Shown here: positions 1 through 6,801 of the stretch, piece by piece
How the letters are laid out: every line of letters starts with the position of its first letter
How positions within the stretch are numbered: position 1 is the first letter of the stretch
Origin: Actinomycetes bacterium
GTDB taxonomy: Bacteria; Actinomycetota; Acidimicrobiia; Acidimicrobiales; RAAP-2
Assembly: GCA_021841725.1 (NCBI GenBank)
Contig: JAKCEC010000056.1
Coordinates: 1 to 8,037 of the forward strand
Direction: 5' to 3'
Length of the DNA stretch: 8,037 bases
The notes under the pieces: model-generated
Told to the model about the DNA's origin: nothing
Database searches by the model: none
What the model saw: the letters and a program-made list of their open reading frames with translations, nothing else
Made by a program: the position numbers and the translations under genes

Positions 1-2667
1 ACCCGGATGTTCGGCCTTGGCCACTTGGGCCAGCTGCAGGGGGTCGCCCAACAACAGCATGTTACGGGTACCCGCGCACGAGGCCACGGCGTCGGCGAGG
101 GCGAGCTGTCCCGCTTCGTCCACCAGGAGGACGTCGACGGGGGCTTGGCGCATCTCGGCGTGGGCCCACAACCACGCGGTACCGCCGATCAGGTTGAACT
201 CTCCCGAGGTGAGGTCGCGTTTGTCCTTGGAGTACGTGACCCCCTCGAGGGGCGCCGGGGGCACGTCCTCCCAGCGCAATGCGCGCAGGGACTCGCGATC
301 GCCGGCGTCGTCGAACACCTCGAGGGCGGCGCGCATCAGGTTGTCGATGGCGCCGTGGCTCATCGCCAACACGCCCACCCGCAGTCCGCGGCTCACCAAG
401 TAGTGGATGATGTGCGACCCCGAATACGTCTTGCCCGTGCCCGGGGGTCCCTGCACCGCCACGAAGCTCTCATCGAGGTGCTCCACCCACTGATAGATCG
501 AGGCCAATCGATCGTCGAAGACGCCGTCGAGGGGTCCGTGGCCGGGGTTGAATCGCGGTGGGTCGCCCGCCAGCAGCGACAGGGCGAGACGCCCCGGTGC
601 CCCGTGCTGAAGGGGGTCGAGCACCTGACGGGCGAGGTCCTTGAGCGCGCTCGATTTAGCGCCGGGGCGAAAGTACCGGTCCCTCGTCAAAACGGCGGGC
701 GCGCCGACCATCGCCTCTTGCACTTTGCCCCAGCGGATGCTCACCTCACGGCGCTCGTAGTCCACGTCGGCCACCACCCCCTTGCCGTAGGGAACCCCCA
801 CCCCCGCGTAGAGGACCTCGTCGCGCGCGCCGAGACCGCGGTCGGTCGCCTGCGGCGGCCAGGCCAGGACCAGTTTGGGTACCCGCTCCCGGCCGACGGG
901 GTCCTCCCTTCGCACCACGCGCAAGTTGGTGAGGTAGTCCACGTTGTCGTAGAGGACGCTGTAGTCCCCGTTGAGGGCGACGTACTTGGGCGTGACGTCC
1001 GCGGAGCGCTCGCGTCGCCAGTAGTTCAGCATGTCGCCCAAGAGGTGCTCCACGGTATCGTCGTCGAACTCGTGCAGACGCGCCACGAGTTCGTCGGTGT
1101 CGAGTTCGTAGGTCTCGCGTTCGATGACGCTCTCGCGCCAGGGCAGGTCCGCGGGGCGCTGACTCACCAGCCAGTCGCGCAGGGCCCGCGTCGATTTCAC
1201 GTCGTCTTCGTTGTAGGTGGCGATGTCGTCGAGCAGGCGTTGCTCGCCGCTCGCCATCCACTCTTCGTACTCGACCACCGCGCCCGCGCCCTGATCGATG
1301 GCGCCCGAACGTTCGAATTGCACCAGGTGCTCGAGGTGCTTGAGACCGTAGGACTCGGTTCCCACCCGCACGGCGTTCTTGGCCACCGTGAAGAGGTCGA
1401 CGAACAGGCCCGACTCCACCAGTGACGCGAAGAGGTTCTCGTCGGGCGCGTCGCGGGTGAGACGTTCGATGCTCGAGCGCTCGGTGTGGTTGTAGTGGTA
1501 CACGTGCATGTGGGGATGGACGTCGCGACGGCGGGCGAAGAACTCGATAAGGCCGCTCATCATCGCCTGTTGCTCATTCAGGTCGTGGGCCCATCGCGCG
1601 TCGTAGATCCACGCGCCCGTCGCGTCGCGGTAGTAGAGACCCGCGAGGAACATGAGGTCGTCGCGCGGGGTCCAGAACGGATCGCCCTCGAAGTCGAAGA
1701 AGACGTCGCCGTCGTCGGGCGGGGGCATCAATTCAAAACCGTGCCCGTACACCGGGTCCTCGCTCGGTTCGATCAGCTCGTACCGCGGTGGACGATCCGG
1801 GTGCTCGCGCGAAGCGACCTGCAGGGCCGCTTGGCGGGTCAGGCGCTCGAGCTTCTCGTCGCGCAGGTCGGCCACGGGGGTGCGCCGCTGCGAGAGTTCG
1901 ACGACGGTGCGCACGCCGCCCCTCTCGAGGGCCGCGCGATCGGTTTCGCGGGCGTTGGCGACGAAGGCGAGGGAGTCCTCGCGTCGCCACTCATCCTCGC
2001 AGTGCCCGTGGAATTCACAGTATTCGCAGGAGTCGCAGGGCTGGGGGCGCGTCGTCGACTCGACGTCGGCGTCGAGTAAGGATGCGAGTTGGCGGCGCAA
2101 CCGTCGCCAGTAGGGCAAGAACTCGTCGACGACCAGCGCCTGCGTGGTGCCCGAACCCAGCCAGAGGTGCATGTGCCGCGGCCCCACTCCCAGGAGGGAC
2201 GCCATCGCCTCGGCGTAGAAGCACAGCTGCAGGACGTGACCGGTCTTGGCGTTGGTGCGCGTCAACTTCGCGTCCACGGGTTCGTAGGCCGCGAAACCTT
2301 CCGTCGGGTCCTCGCACCTCACGAGGAAGTCGGCGATGCCACGAATCCCCTGGTGCACGAAGGGCATCTGGTAAATCACGTCGTAGCCGAGCGTCGTGGG
2401 ATCGCCCACGCGCGCCACCCACGCGGTGAACGACTCCCCCGCGTTGCGCCCGGGCACCTCGTAGACGGTCTTACCCAGGGCCTCGTAGTCGTCCCAGCAG
2501 TGCGCTTCGTGCTGATTGCCCTTGGTCACCAGTATCTCGGCCAGCGCGCTCAGTGCCGAGGGCGCCACCCGCAGCCGACCGGCGTCGACCGCGTTGTTCA
2601 GGGTGAGGTAGTGCGCGCACCCCAGCCAGGCCGTGATCTTGGACGGGGTGAGAAGACGCTCGCTCAT
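1..2667 (-). CDS. TM0106-type RecB-like nuclease / DEDD exonuclease / SF1 helicase fusion, 3' end beyond window
   Basis: One unbroken frame of 889 codons runs from the ATG at 2667 off the left edge without a stop. Module 1 (about residues 1-235) is a RecB/Cas4-like nuclease: H53-E54, GIAD with D113, D132-A-K134, and Q147xxxY151, plus cysteines C17, C211, C214, C217 and C223, which look like an Fe-S cluster. Module 2 (about 320-500) is RNase H/DEDD-like: DFEGD (D325, E327), a YNH segment near 393, and YNEDD (Y485, D489). Module 3 (from about 720) is a DNA2/UPF1-like SF1 helicase: Walker A GPPGTGKT (740-747), an Ia-like AMSHGAIDNL (768-777), Walker B VDEAGQ (849-854), and motif III GDPLQL (874-879). 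Motifs IV-VI should lie outside the window. The start is supported by an AAGGA ribosome site 4 nt upstream. By family the protein should cut and unwind DNA or RNA, probably in the cytoplasm; its physiological role is not known to me. It is co-directional with the arg genes but separated by a hairpin. Confidence 0.9.
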   Translation of the reverse strand, partial: MSERLLTPSKITAWLGCAHYLTLNNAVDAGRLRVAPSALSALAEILVTKGNQHEAHCWDDYEALGKTVYEVPGRNAGESFTAWVARVGDPTTLGYDVIYQMPFVHQGIRGIADFLVRCEDPTEGFAAYEPVDAKLTRTNAKTGHVLQLCFYAEAMASLLGVGPRHMHLWLGSGTTQALVVDEFLPYWRRLRRQLASLLDADVESTTRPQPCDSCEYCEFHGHCEDEWRREDSLAFVANARETDRAALERGGVRTVVELSQRRTPVADLRDEKLERLTRQAALQVASREHPDRPPRYELIEPSEDPVYGHGFELMPPPDDGDVFFDFEGDPFWTPRDDLMFLAGLYYRDATGAWIYDARWAHDLNEQQAMMSGLIEFFARRRDVHPHMHVYHYNHTERSSIERLTRDAPDENLFASLVESGLFVDLFTVAKNAVRVGTESYGLKHLEHLVQFERSGAIDQGAGAVVEYEEWMASGEQRLLDDIATYNEDDVKSTRALRDWLVSQRPADLPWRESVIERETYELDTDELVARLHEFDDDTVEHLLGDMLNYWRRERSADVTPKYVALNGDYSVLYDNVDYLTNLRVVRREDPVGRERVPKLVLAWPPQATDRGLGARDEVLYAGVGVPYGKGVVADVDYERREVSIRWGKVQEAMVGAPAVLTRDRYFRPGAKSSALKDLARQVLDPLQHGAPGRLALSLLAGDPPRFNPGHGPLDGVFDDRLASIYQWVEHLDESFVAVQGPPGTGKTYSGSHIIHYLVSRGLRVGVLAMSHGAIDNLMRAALEVFDDAGDRESLRALRWEDVPPAPLEGVTYSKDKRDLTSGEFNLIGGTAWLWAHAEMRQAPVDVLLVDEAGQLALADAVASCAGTRNMLLLGDPLQLAQVAKAEHPG

Positions 2668-2670
2668 GTA

Positions 2671-2677
2671 TTCCTTC
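2671..2677 (-). promoter_or_regulatory. Ribosome binding site of the nuclease-helicase gene
   Basis: The purine-rich GAAGGAA lies 3 nt before the ATG at 2667, with its AAGGA core 4 nt away. That is slightly close but usable. It fixes the start, because the RecB-like domain begins directly at this ATG (an LTPSKITAWLGC-like N-terminus), as expected for the family. Confidence 0.6.
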
Positions 2678-2722
2678 GACGTAGCCAACACGACGAGTCT
2701 GCCCGAACACTGCGACACCACC

Positions 2723-2728
2723 CGTCAA
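2723..2728 (-). promoter_or_regulatory. Possible -35 element (TTGACG) for the nuclease-helicase gene
   Basis: TTGACG on the minus strand lies about 55 nt upstream of the ATG, inside the only intergenic gap. No convincing -10 hexamer follows at 16-18 nt; CAGACT at about 21 nt is the nearest candidate and is weak. A promoter is expected in this gap because a strong hairpin separates the gene from argH, but this exact assignment is tentative. Confidence 0.25.
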
Positions 2729-2735
2729 CCCCGCC

Positions 2736-2748
2736 ACTCTCCGAGAGT
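2736..2748. repeat. Short perfect inverted repeat in the argH/nuclease gap
   Basis: Arms ACTCTC and GAGAGT (6 bp each) flank a single central C. The element lies about 8 bp upstream of the candidate TTGACG -35 box of the nuclease-helicase gene. It is too tight to form a good RNA hairpin, so a protein-binding half-site pair is more plausible than a terminator. It may also be chance. Confidence 0.3.
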
Positions 2749-2773
2749 CCTCGTTCGCGCCACGGCGCTGACG

Positions 2774-2796
2774 CGCCGCGCCGACGTGGCGCGGCG
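2774..2796 (-). terminator. GC-rich hairpin after argH, probable operon terminator
   Basis: Nine perfectly paired G/C bases on each side (2774-2782 with 2788-2796) enclose a 5-nt loop. The hairpin starts 6 nt after the argH stop in the direction of transcription. No U-run follows, so it is not a classical intrinsic terminator. U-poor GC hairpins of this kind are common after operons in high-GC actinobacteria. It could also act as an mRNA 3'-end stabiliser. Confidence 0.55.
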
Positions 2797-2802
2797 GATC
2801 GC

Positions 2803-4173
2803 TCAGAGGCGGGTCCGCAGGGATTCAAGTCGCTCGCGCAGGCGCGACAACTGCTCGGGGCCGGCGAGGGGGCCCGAGGCGCCCGGGGAACGCCGCCGCG
2901 CCAGGGCCGCCCCGGGAGCGAACAGGGAGGCGAGATGAGCGAGGCGATCGTCCGCCGCGACCACCTCGGCGAGCCCGCGACCCTCGCGGACCGCGCGACC
3001 CACCAACGCGCCCGCCATCTCGTGCGCGTGACGAAACGCGACACCCTCGGCCACCAGGGCCTCGGCGACGTCGATGGCCACCAGCAGGTCGTCCTCGGCG
3101 GCGGCGGCCGCCGCCGCGACGTCGAAGGTCATCGACCGGTACGCCCCGTCGAGCGCCGCGAGCACCACGAGGATCTGCGTGACCGAATCGAACAGCGGCT
3201 CCTTGTCCTCTTGGAGGTCCCGGTTGTAGGAGAGCGGCAGACCCTTGAGGGTCACCAGCAGTCCGGTGAGGTTACCCACCAGACGCCCGCTCTTTCCGCG
3301 CGCCAGTTCCGCGACGTCGGAATTCTTCTTCTGCGGCAGCATGGAAGAACCGGTGGTGAAATCATCGCCCAGCGTCGCGAAGTGGAATTCCGACGTGGTC
3401 CACAGGACGAGTTCCTCGCCCATGCGCGACAGGTGCACGCCCAACAGTGCGATGTCGAAGAGCGTCTCGGCCACGAAGTCCCGGTCGGATACCGCGTCCA
3501 TCGAATTGGCGAAGGGCTCGTCGAATCCGAGCAGTCCCGCCGTCACGGAGGGCTGGATGGGCAGTGAGGTGCCCGCGAGCGCCCCCGCGCCCAGGGGCGA
3601 CACGTTGAGGCGCCGACGCGCGTCGATCATCCGATCGACGTCACGCGCCAGGCTCCAGGCGTGCGCCTGCAGGTGGTGACTGAGGAGGACGGGCTGGGCG
3701 CGCTGCAGGTGCGTGTAGCCCGGCAGATACGCCTCGCCGTAGCGCTGCCCCAACGCCACCAGCGTCTCGGTCAGGGTCAGGGTCTGGCGCGCGATCTCGC
3801 TCAGGGCGTCGCGCACGAAGAGGCGCAGCGTGGTCGCCACCTGGTCGTTTCGGCTGCGCGCCGTGTGAATCTTGGCGCCGACGGTGCCCGCCAATTCCGT
3901 GGCCCGACGTTCGATCGCCATGTGGATGTCCTCGTCACCCGCGCGCCGTTCGAAGATACCCTGCTCGAACTCGGTCGAGATCTGTTCGAGCGTGGCCACC
4001 AGCGTGTCGCACTCGTCACTCGTCAGCAATCCGGCCGCCCGGAGACCGCGCACGTGCGCCACCGATCCCGCGATGTCGTGCGCGTAGAGCACGTGATCGA
4101 AGGAGTAGCTCTCCGAGAGTTTCCACAGCGCCTCGTCCATCGACGCCGTGAAACGACCCGACCAGAGCGTCAT
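2803..4173 (-). CDS. argH: Argininosuccinate lyase
   Basis: The 456-residue product matches the usual length of argininosuccinate lyase, a cytoplasmic homotetramer of the fumarase/aspartase superfamily. It cleaves argininosuccinate to arginine and fumarate, the last step of the pathway. Visible signatures are the N-terminal LWSGRF, HTARSRNDQ (103-111), GYTHLQ with the catalytic-region histidine H155, and the superfamily loop GSSMLPQKKN (275-284) with its catalytic serine. The C-terminal part has an AFRHAHEMAG segment and a GASGP motif typical of the family. The ATG at 4173 overlaps the argG stop as ATGA. No purine-rich ribosome site is visible before it, so translation probably depends on coupling to argG. 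A run of seven alanines (353-359) is encoded by a GC-only palindrome. It is the last gene of the operon and is followed by a hairpin. Confidence 0.97.
   Translation of the reverse strand: MTLWSGRFTASMDEALWKLSESYSFDHVLYAHDIAGSVAHVRGLRAAGLLTSDECDTLVATLEQISTEFEQGIFERRAGDEDIHMAIERRATELAGTVGAKIHTARSRNDQVATTLRLFVRDALSEIARQTLTLTETLVALGQRYGEAYLPGYTHLQRAQPVLLSHHLQAHAWSLARDVDRMIDARRRLNVSPLGAGALAGTSLPIQPSVTAGLLGFDEPFANSMDAVSDRDFVAETLFDIALLGVHLSRMGEELVLWTTSEFHFATLGDDFTTGSSMLPQKKNSDVAELARGKSGRLVGNLTGLLVTLKGLPLSYNRDLQEDKEPLFDSVTQILVVLAALDGAYRSMTFDVAAAAAAAEDDLLVAIDVAEALVAEGVAFRHAHEMAGALVGRAVREGRGLAEVVAADDRLAHLASLFAPGAALARRRSPGASGPLAGPEQLSRLRERLESLRTRL
3098..3117. repeat. 20-bp perfect GC-only palindrome inside argH
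   Basis: The 10-bp arms, made only of G and C (GGC/GCC triplets), are centred between 3107 and 3108. The palindrome coincides with the codons for the seven-alanine run of ArgH (residues 353-359): GCG codons on one side of the centre and GCC on the other. It is probably a by-product of alanine codon choice in GC-rich DNA rather than a functional site. Confidence 0.6.
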
Positions 4174-5390
4174 GACCGCGGTGGGACGGCGTTCTTGGCC
4201 CCCTGACGCGCGGCCCAGGTCTTGACCCCGAGCCCGTAGATCTTGACGTACCCCTCGGAGTCCGCGTGTTCGAAGGTGTCCTCGGCGTCGTAGGTGGCCA
4301 GACCGTAGTCGTAGAGGGCCTTGGGACTGCGTCGACCCACGATGCGCATCATGCCCGGCGCCTCGAAGCGCAAGCGTACGTCACCGCTCACGTGGGTCTG
4401 GGTCTCGGCGATGAAGGCGTCCAACGCCTCCTTGAGCGGCGAGAACCACATGCCGTCGTAGACCAGTTCGGCCCAGCGCGTCTCGAGGCGGGCCTTCTCG
4501 TGGTGGACGTCGCGCTCGAGGACCAAGTCCTCGAGGTCGGCGTGCGCCGCGATCAACGCCAGCGCCCCGGGGCACTCGTAGACCTCGCGCGACTTGATGC
4601 CCACGCGCCGGTTCTCGACCATGTCGATGCGGCCGTACCCCGTGGCCCCGGCGCGGTCGTTCAGCGCCTTGATGAGGTCGGCCAGGGGCATCTCCACCCC
4701 GTCGATGGCGACCGGTACCCCCTTCACGAAGCTCAGCGTCAGTTCCACCGGTGCGTCGGTGCGCACGCGCGTCAGCGTCATTGGTTCCTCGGGGGGCGTC
4801 GCCCACGGGTCCTCCATGGCGCCGCACTCGATGGCGCGGCCCCACAGGTTCTCGTCGATGGAGTAGATCTTGTCCTTGGTGGCCTTGATGGGGATGTGCC
4901 ACTTCTGAGCGAAATCCACCGAGTCCGCGCGGGTCATACCCCAGTTGCGCGCCGGGGCCAGTACCTCGAGGTCGGGCGCCAAGGCGTGCGTCCCCACCTC
5001 GAAACGGACCTGGTCGTTGCCCTTGCCGGTGCACCCGTGGGCCACGGCCTGGGCGTTGAACTTACGCGCCTGGTCGACCAAGTGGCGCACGATCACGGGG
5101 CGTGACAACGCCGAGACCAGGGGGTACTTGCCCTCGTAGCGGGCGTTCGCCGCGATGGCGTTGGCGCAGAATTCATTGGCCATCTCGTGGCGCGCGTCGA
5201 CGATGACGCAGTCGATCGCTCCGGCGGCCAGGGCGCGGGCGCGGATGTCGTCGAAACTCTCGGTCGTGTCGGCGTCTTGGCCCACGTCCACCAGAACGCA
5301 CACCACCTCCACGTGCCACTCCTCCATCATCCACCGCACGGCGACCGACGTGTCGAGTCCTCCGCTGTAAGCCAGAACTACCCGCTTCAT
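4170..5390 (-). CDS. argG: Argininosuccinate synthase
   Basis: This 406-residue protein has the normal length for type I argininosuccinate synthase. The enzyme condenses citrulline and aspartate with ATP, releasing AMP and pyrophosphate, in the cytoplasm. The N-terminal ATP-pyrophosphatase loop AYSGGLDTS is at 7-15. GCTGKGNDQ at 119-127 is the conserved aspartate/citrulline-binding segment. APARNWGMTR and the SIDENLWGRAIECG block further along are also characteristic, as is YECPGAL in the C-terminal synthetase domain. The ATG at 5390 overlaps the argR stop as ATGA. The purine-rich 3' end of argR (GAAGGGAAAGAAG) can serve as the ribosome site. It overlaps argH downstream by 4 nt, so the two last enzymes of the pathway are made together. 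Nothing appears truncated or missing. Confidence 0.98.
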   Translation of the reverse strand: MKRVVLAYSGGLDTSVAVRWMMEEWHVEVVCVLVDVGQDADTTESFDDIRARALAAGAIDCVIVDARHEMANEFCANAIAANARYEGKYPLVSALSRPVIVRHLVDQARKFNAQAVAHGCTGKGNDQVRFEVGTHALAPDLEVLAPARNWGMTRADSVDFAQKWHIPIKATKDKIYSIDENLWGRAIECGAMEDPWATPPEEPMTLTRVRTDAPVELTLSFVKGVPVAIDGVEMPLADLIKALNDRAGATGYGRIDMVENRRVGIKSREVYECPGALALIAAHADLEDLVLERDVHHEKARLETRWAELVYDGMWFSPLKEALDAFIAETQTHVSGDVRLRFEAPGMMRIVGRRSPKALYDYGLATYDAEDTFEHADSEGYVKIYGLGVKTWAARQGAKNAVPPRS

Positions 5391-5884
5391 TGCTTCTTTC
5401 CCTTCTTCGCGCTCGAGACGTCCTCGAGGCCGGCCAGACTACGAAACTCCTTCACCAGCGAGGGGGCGCCGCGCTTCTCGTCGGCGATCACCAAGATGGT
5501 GTCGTCCCCGGCGATCGACCCGAGGACGCCGTCGAGGGCGCTGCGGTCGAGGGCGGAGGCGACCACGTGGGCGCACCCCGGCGGGGTGCGGATCACCACG
5601 AGGTTGCCCGAGGAATCGACGGAGCCGACCCACTCGCCCATCATGCGCCGCAGGTGGTCCACCGGGGCCGCCGAGACCGTGGGGGCCGACGCGATGACGA
5701 TGCGTCGCGAGCCGTGCAGGTCGCGCACCTTGATGGTGCCCAAGTCCTGGAGGTCGCGCGTCACCGTCGCCTGCGTGGCGACGATGCCCTCGGATTTGAG
5801 GCGCGCCACCAGTTGGGCCGCGGTGGAGATCACCTCGCGCTCCAACAGGTCACTGATGCGGTGTTGACGTTGCGTCTTGGTCAT
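5387..5884 (-). CDS. argR: Arginine repressor ArgR
   Basis: The product is 165 residues, within the usual range for ArgR (about 150-170). The N-terminal winged helix-turn-helix (about 1-60) carries TQATVTRDL (37-45), the DNA-recognition segment of the family. The C-terminal domain (about 85-155) has GNLVVIRTPPG followed by GSIAGDDT (122-129), the arginine-binding and hexamerisation motif; the aspartate pair is intact. Arginine-bound ArgR hexamers classically repress arg promoters at ARG boxes. No box is visible in this window because the operon promoter lies upstream of argC. The ATG at 5884 is chosen because the HTH domain starts immediately after it, an AAGGA site lies 6 nt upstream, and it overlaps the argF stop as ATGA. 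An in-frame extension to 6046 would only translate argF DNA in the wrong frame. Position inside the operon implies autoregulation. Confidence 0.96.
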   Translation of the reverse strand: MTKTQRQHRISDLLEREVISTAAQLVARLKSEGIVATQATVTRDLQDLGTIKVRDLHGSRRIVIASAPTVSAAPVDHLRRMMGEWVGSVDSSGNLVVIRTPPGCAHVVASALDRSALDGVLGSIAGDDTILVIADEKRGAPSLVKEFRSLAGLEDVSSAKKGKKQ

Positions 5885-6801
5885 ATCTCTTCCTTCATCC
5901 AACGTAGGACGCCGCGCATCGCCGTGCGGCGGTGGTACACCTGTCGCCACACCAGGGACGCCGTCGAGTCGAGGACGTCGTCGGTGATCTCGTCGCCGCG
6001 GTGCGCGGGCAGACAGTGCATGACGGCGGCACCGGGTCGCGCGCACGCCATCAACTCGTTCGTCACCCGAAAATTCGCGAGGTCGAGCCGGCGCTGAGCG
6101 GTCTCCTCCTCAAAGCCCATGGAGACCCAGGCGTCGGTGTACACCGCGTCGACGCCGTCCACGGCGTCCGTCGCCGAGTCGGTCAGGCGCAGGGTGCCGG
6201 GCCCCCCCACGACGCCGGGGTCCTCGAGCCCCCCCGGCGTCAACTGATAACCCGACGGCGCGCCGACGGTGACCTCGACCCCGAGGCGCACCAGCGCCAC
6301 CGCCAACGAGCGCGTGACGTTGGTCGCGTCCCCCACGTAGGCGACGCGCAGTCCCGTCAGCCCGCCGACGTCACCCCCGGCGAAGCGCTCGGCCAACGTC
6401 AAGACGTCGGCGACGGCTTGGGTGGGGTGCGCCACGTCGCTCAACAGATTGATGAGGGACATCTGGTCACCGGTGGCGGCGCGTATCCGCGCGAAGACCC
6501 CGTGGTGTCGGATGCGCGCGGCGCAGATGTCGAACATCTGGGCCAGGGTGCGCCCGACGTCCTCGGCCGACTCCCGCGAGTCCAGTCCGATCTCCTCGTC
6601 GGAGAAGAACGTCGCGACCCCGCCGAGGTCGTTCACCGCGGACGCGCTGGCGGCGCGCGTGCGCAGGCTCGGCCGCTCGAACACCAGGGCCACGCCCTGG
6701 CGCGCCAGCGGAGTGTCCTGCACCGGCGCGAGGGCGAGGTGGTAGATCCGCGCGAGATCGGCGTCGGACACTTCGGCAAGGGTGGTGAAATGACGCGTCA
6801 C
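5881..6801 (-). CDS. argF: Ornithine carbamoyltransferase
   Basis: From the GTG at 6801 the product is 306 residues, normal for anabolic ornithine carbamoyltransferase, a cytoplasmic trimer that makes citrulline from ornithine and carbamoyl phosphate. The carbamoyl-phosphate loop reads FERPSLRTR (41-49), with SLRTR instead of the usual STRTR. HPTQ (125-128) is intact. The ornithine side shows N118 in LINLLSD, DAWVSMG (223-229) and HCLPAHRG (262-269) with the catalytic-region cysteine C263. These last two motifs argue for ornithine rather than acetylornithine or aspartate as substrate. The GTG start overlaps the argB stop as GTGA and has a perfect GGAGGT 6 nt upstream. A longer in-frame start at 7179 would read argB DNA out of frame and is rejected. 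The stop overlaps argR as ATGA. Two 7-nt G runs lie in the coding strand near residues 189-200. Confidence 0.95.
   Translation of the reverse strand: MTRHFTTLAEVSDADLARIYHLALAPVQDTPLARQGVALVFERPSLRTRAASASAVNDLGGVATFFSDEEIGLDSRESAEDVGRTLAQMFDICAARIRHHGVFARIRAATGDQMSLINLLSDVAHPTQAVADVLTLAERFAGGDVGGLTGLRVAYVGDATNVTRSLAVALVRLGVEVTVGAPSGYQLTPGGLEDPGVVGGPGTLRLTDSATDAVDGVDAVYTDAWVSMGFEEETAQRRLDLANFRVTNELMACARPGAAVMHCLPAHRGDEITDDVLDSTASLVWRQVYHRRTAMRGVLRWMKEEI
5889..5895 (-). promoter_or_regulatory. Ribosome binding site of argR
   Basis: AAGGAAG lies inside the last codons of argF, with its AAGGA core 6 nt before the argR ATG at 5884. It decides between this start and a longer reading frame that would begin within argF. 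Confidence 0.65.

Noticed and set aside
7..1425. 472-codon open frame on the plus strand
   Set aside because: It lies antisense to the nuclease-helicase gene. The product is low-complexity (rich in V, H, G, R) with no recognisable motif, while the minus strand encodes intact helicase and exonuclease motifs.
1..2667. Nuclease-helicase as part of a dedicated anti-phage island
   Set aside because: The only neighbours visible are arginine biosynthesis genes, base composition matches them, and no other defence gene is present; the left flank is unseen.
2668..2802. ArgR operator (ARG box) in the intergenic gap
   Set aside because: No AT-rich TGCAT-like palindrome is visible. The operon promoter lies upstream of argC, outside the window.
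2089..3567. 492-codon open frame on the plus strand
   Set aside because: It spans the antisense of the nuclease gene start, the intergenic gap and most of argH. The composition is a typical GC-rich shadow, and ArgH motifs on the other strand are unambiguous.
4266..5105. 279-codon plus-strand open frame opposite argG
   Set aside because: Antisense shadow; ArgG is intact over the same bases and no domain is recognisable in the plus frame.
5885..6046. N-terminal extension of ArgR
   Set aside because: The extra residues are arginine-rich nonsense from argF DNA in another frame. The HTH begins right after the ATG at 5884, which has a good ribosome site.
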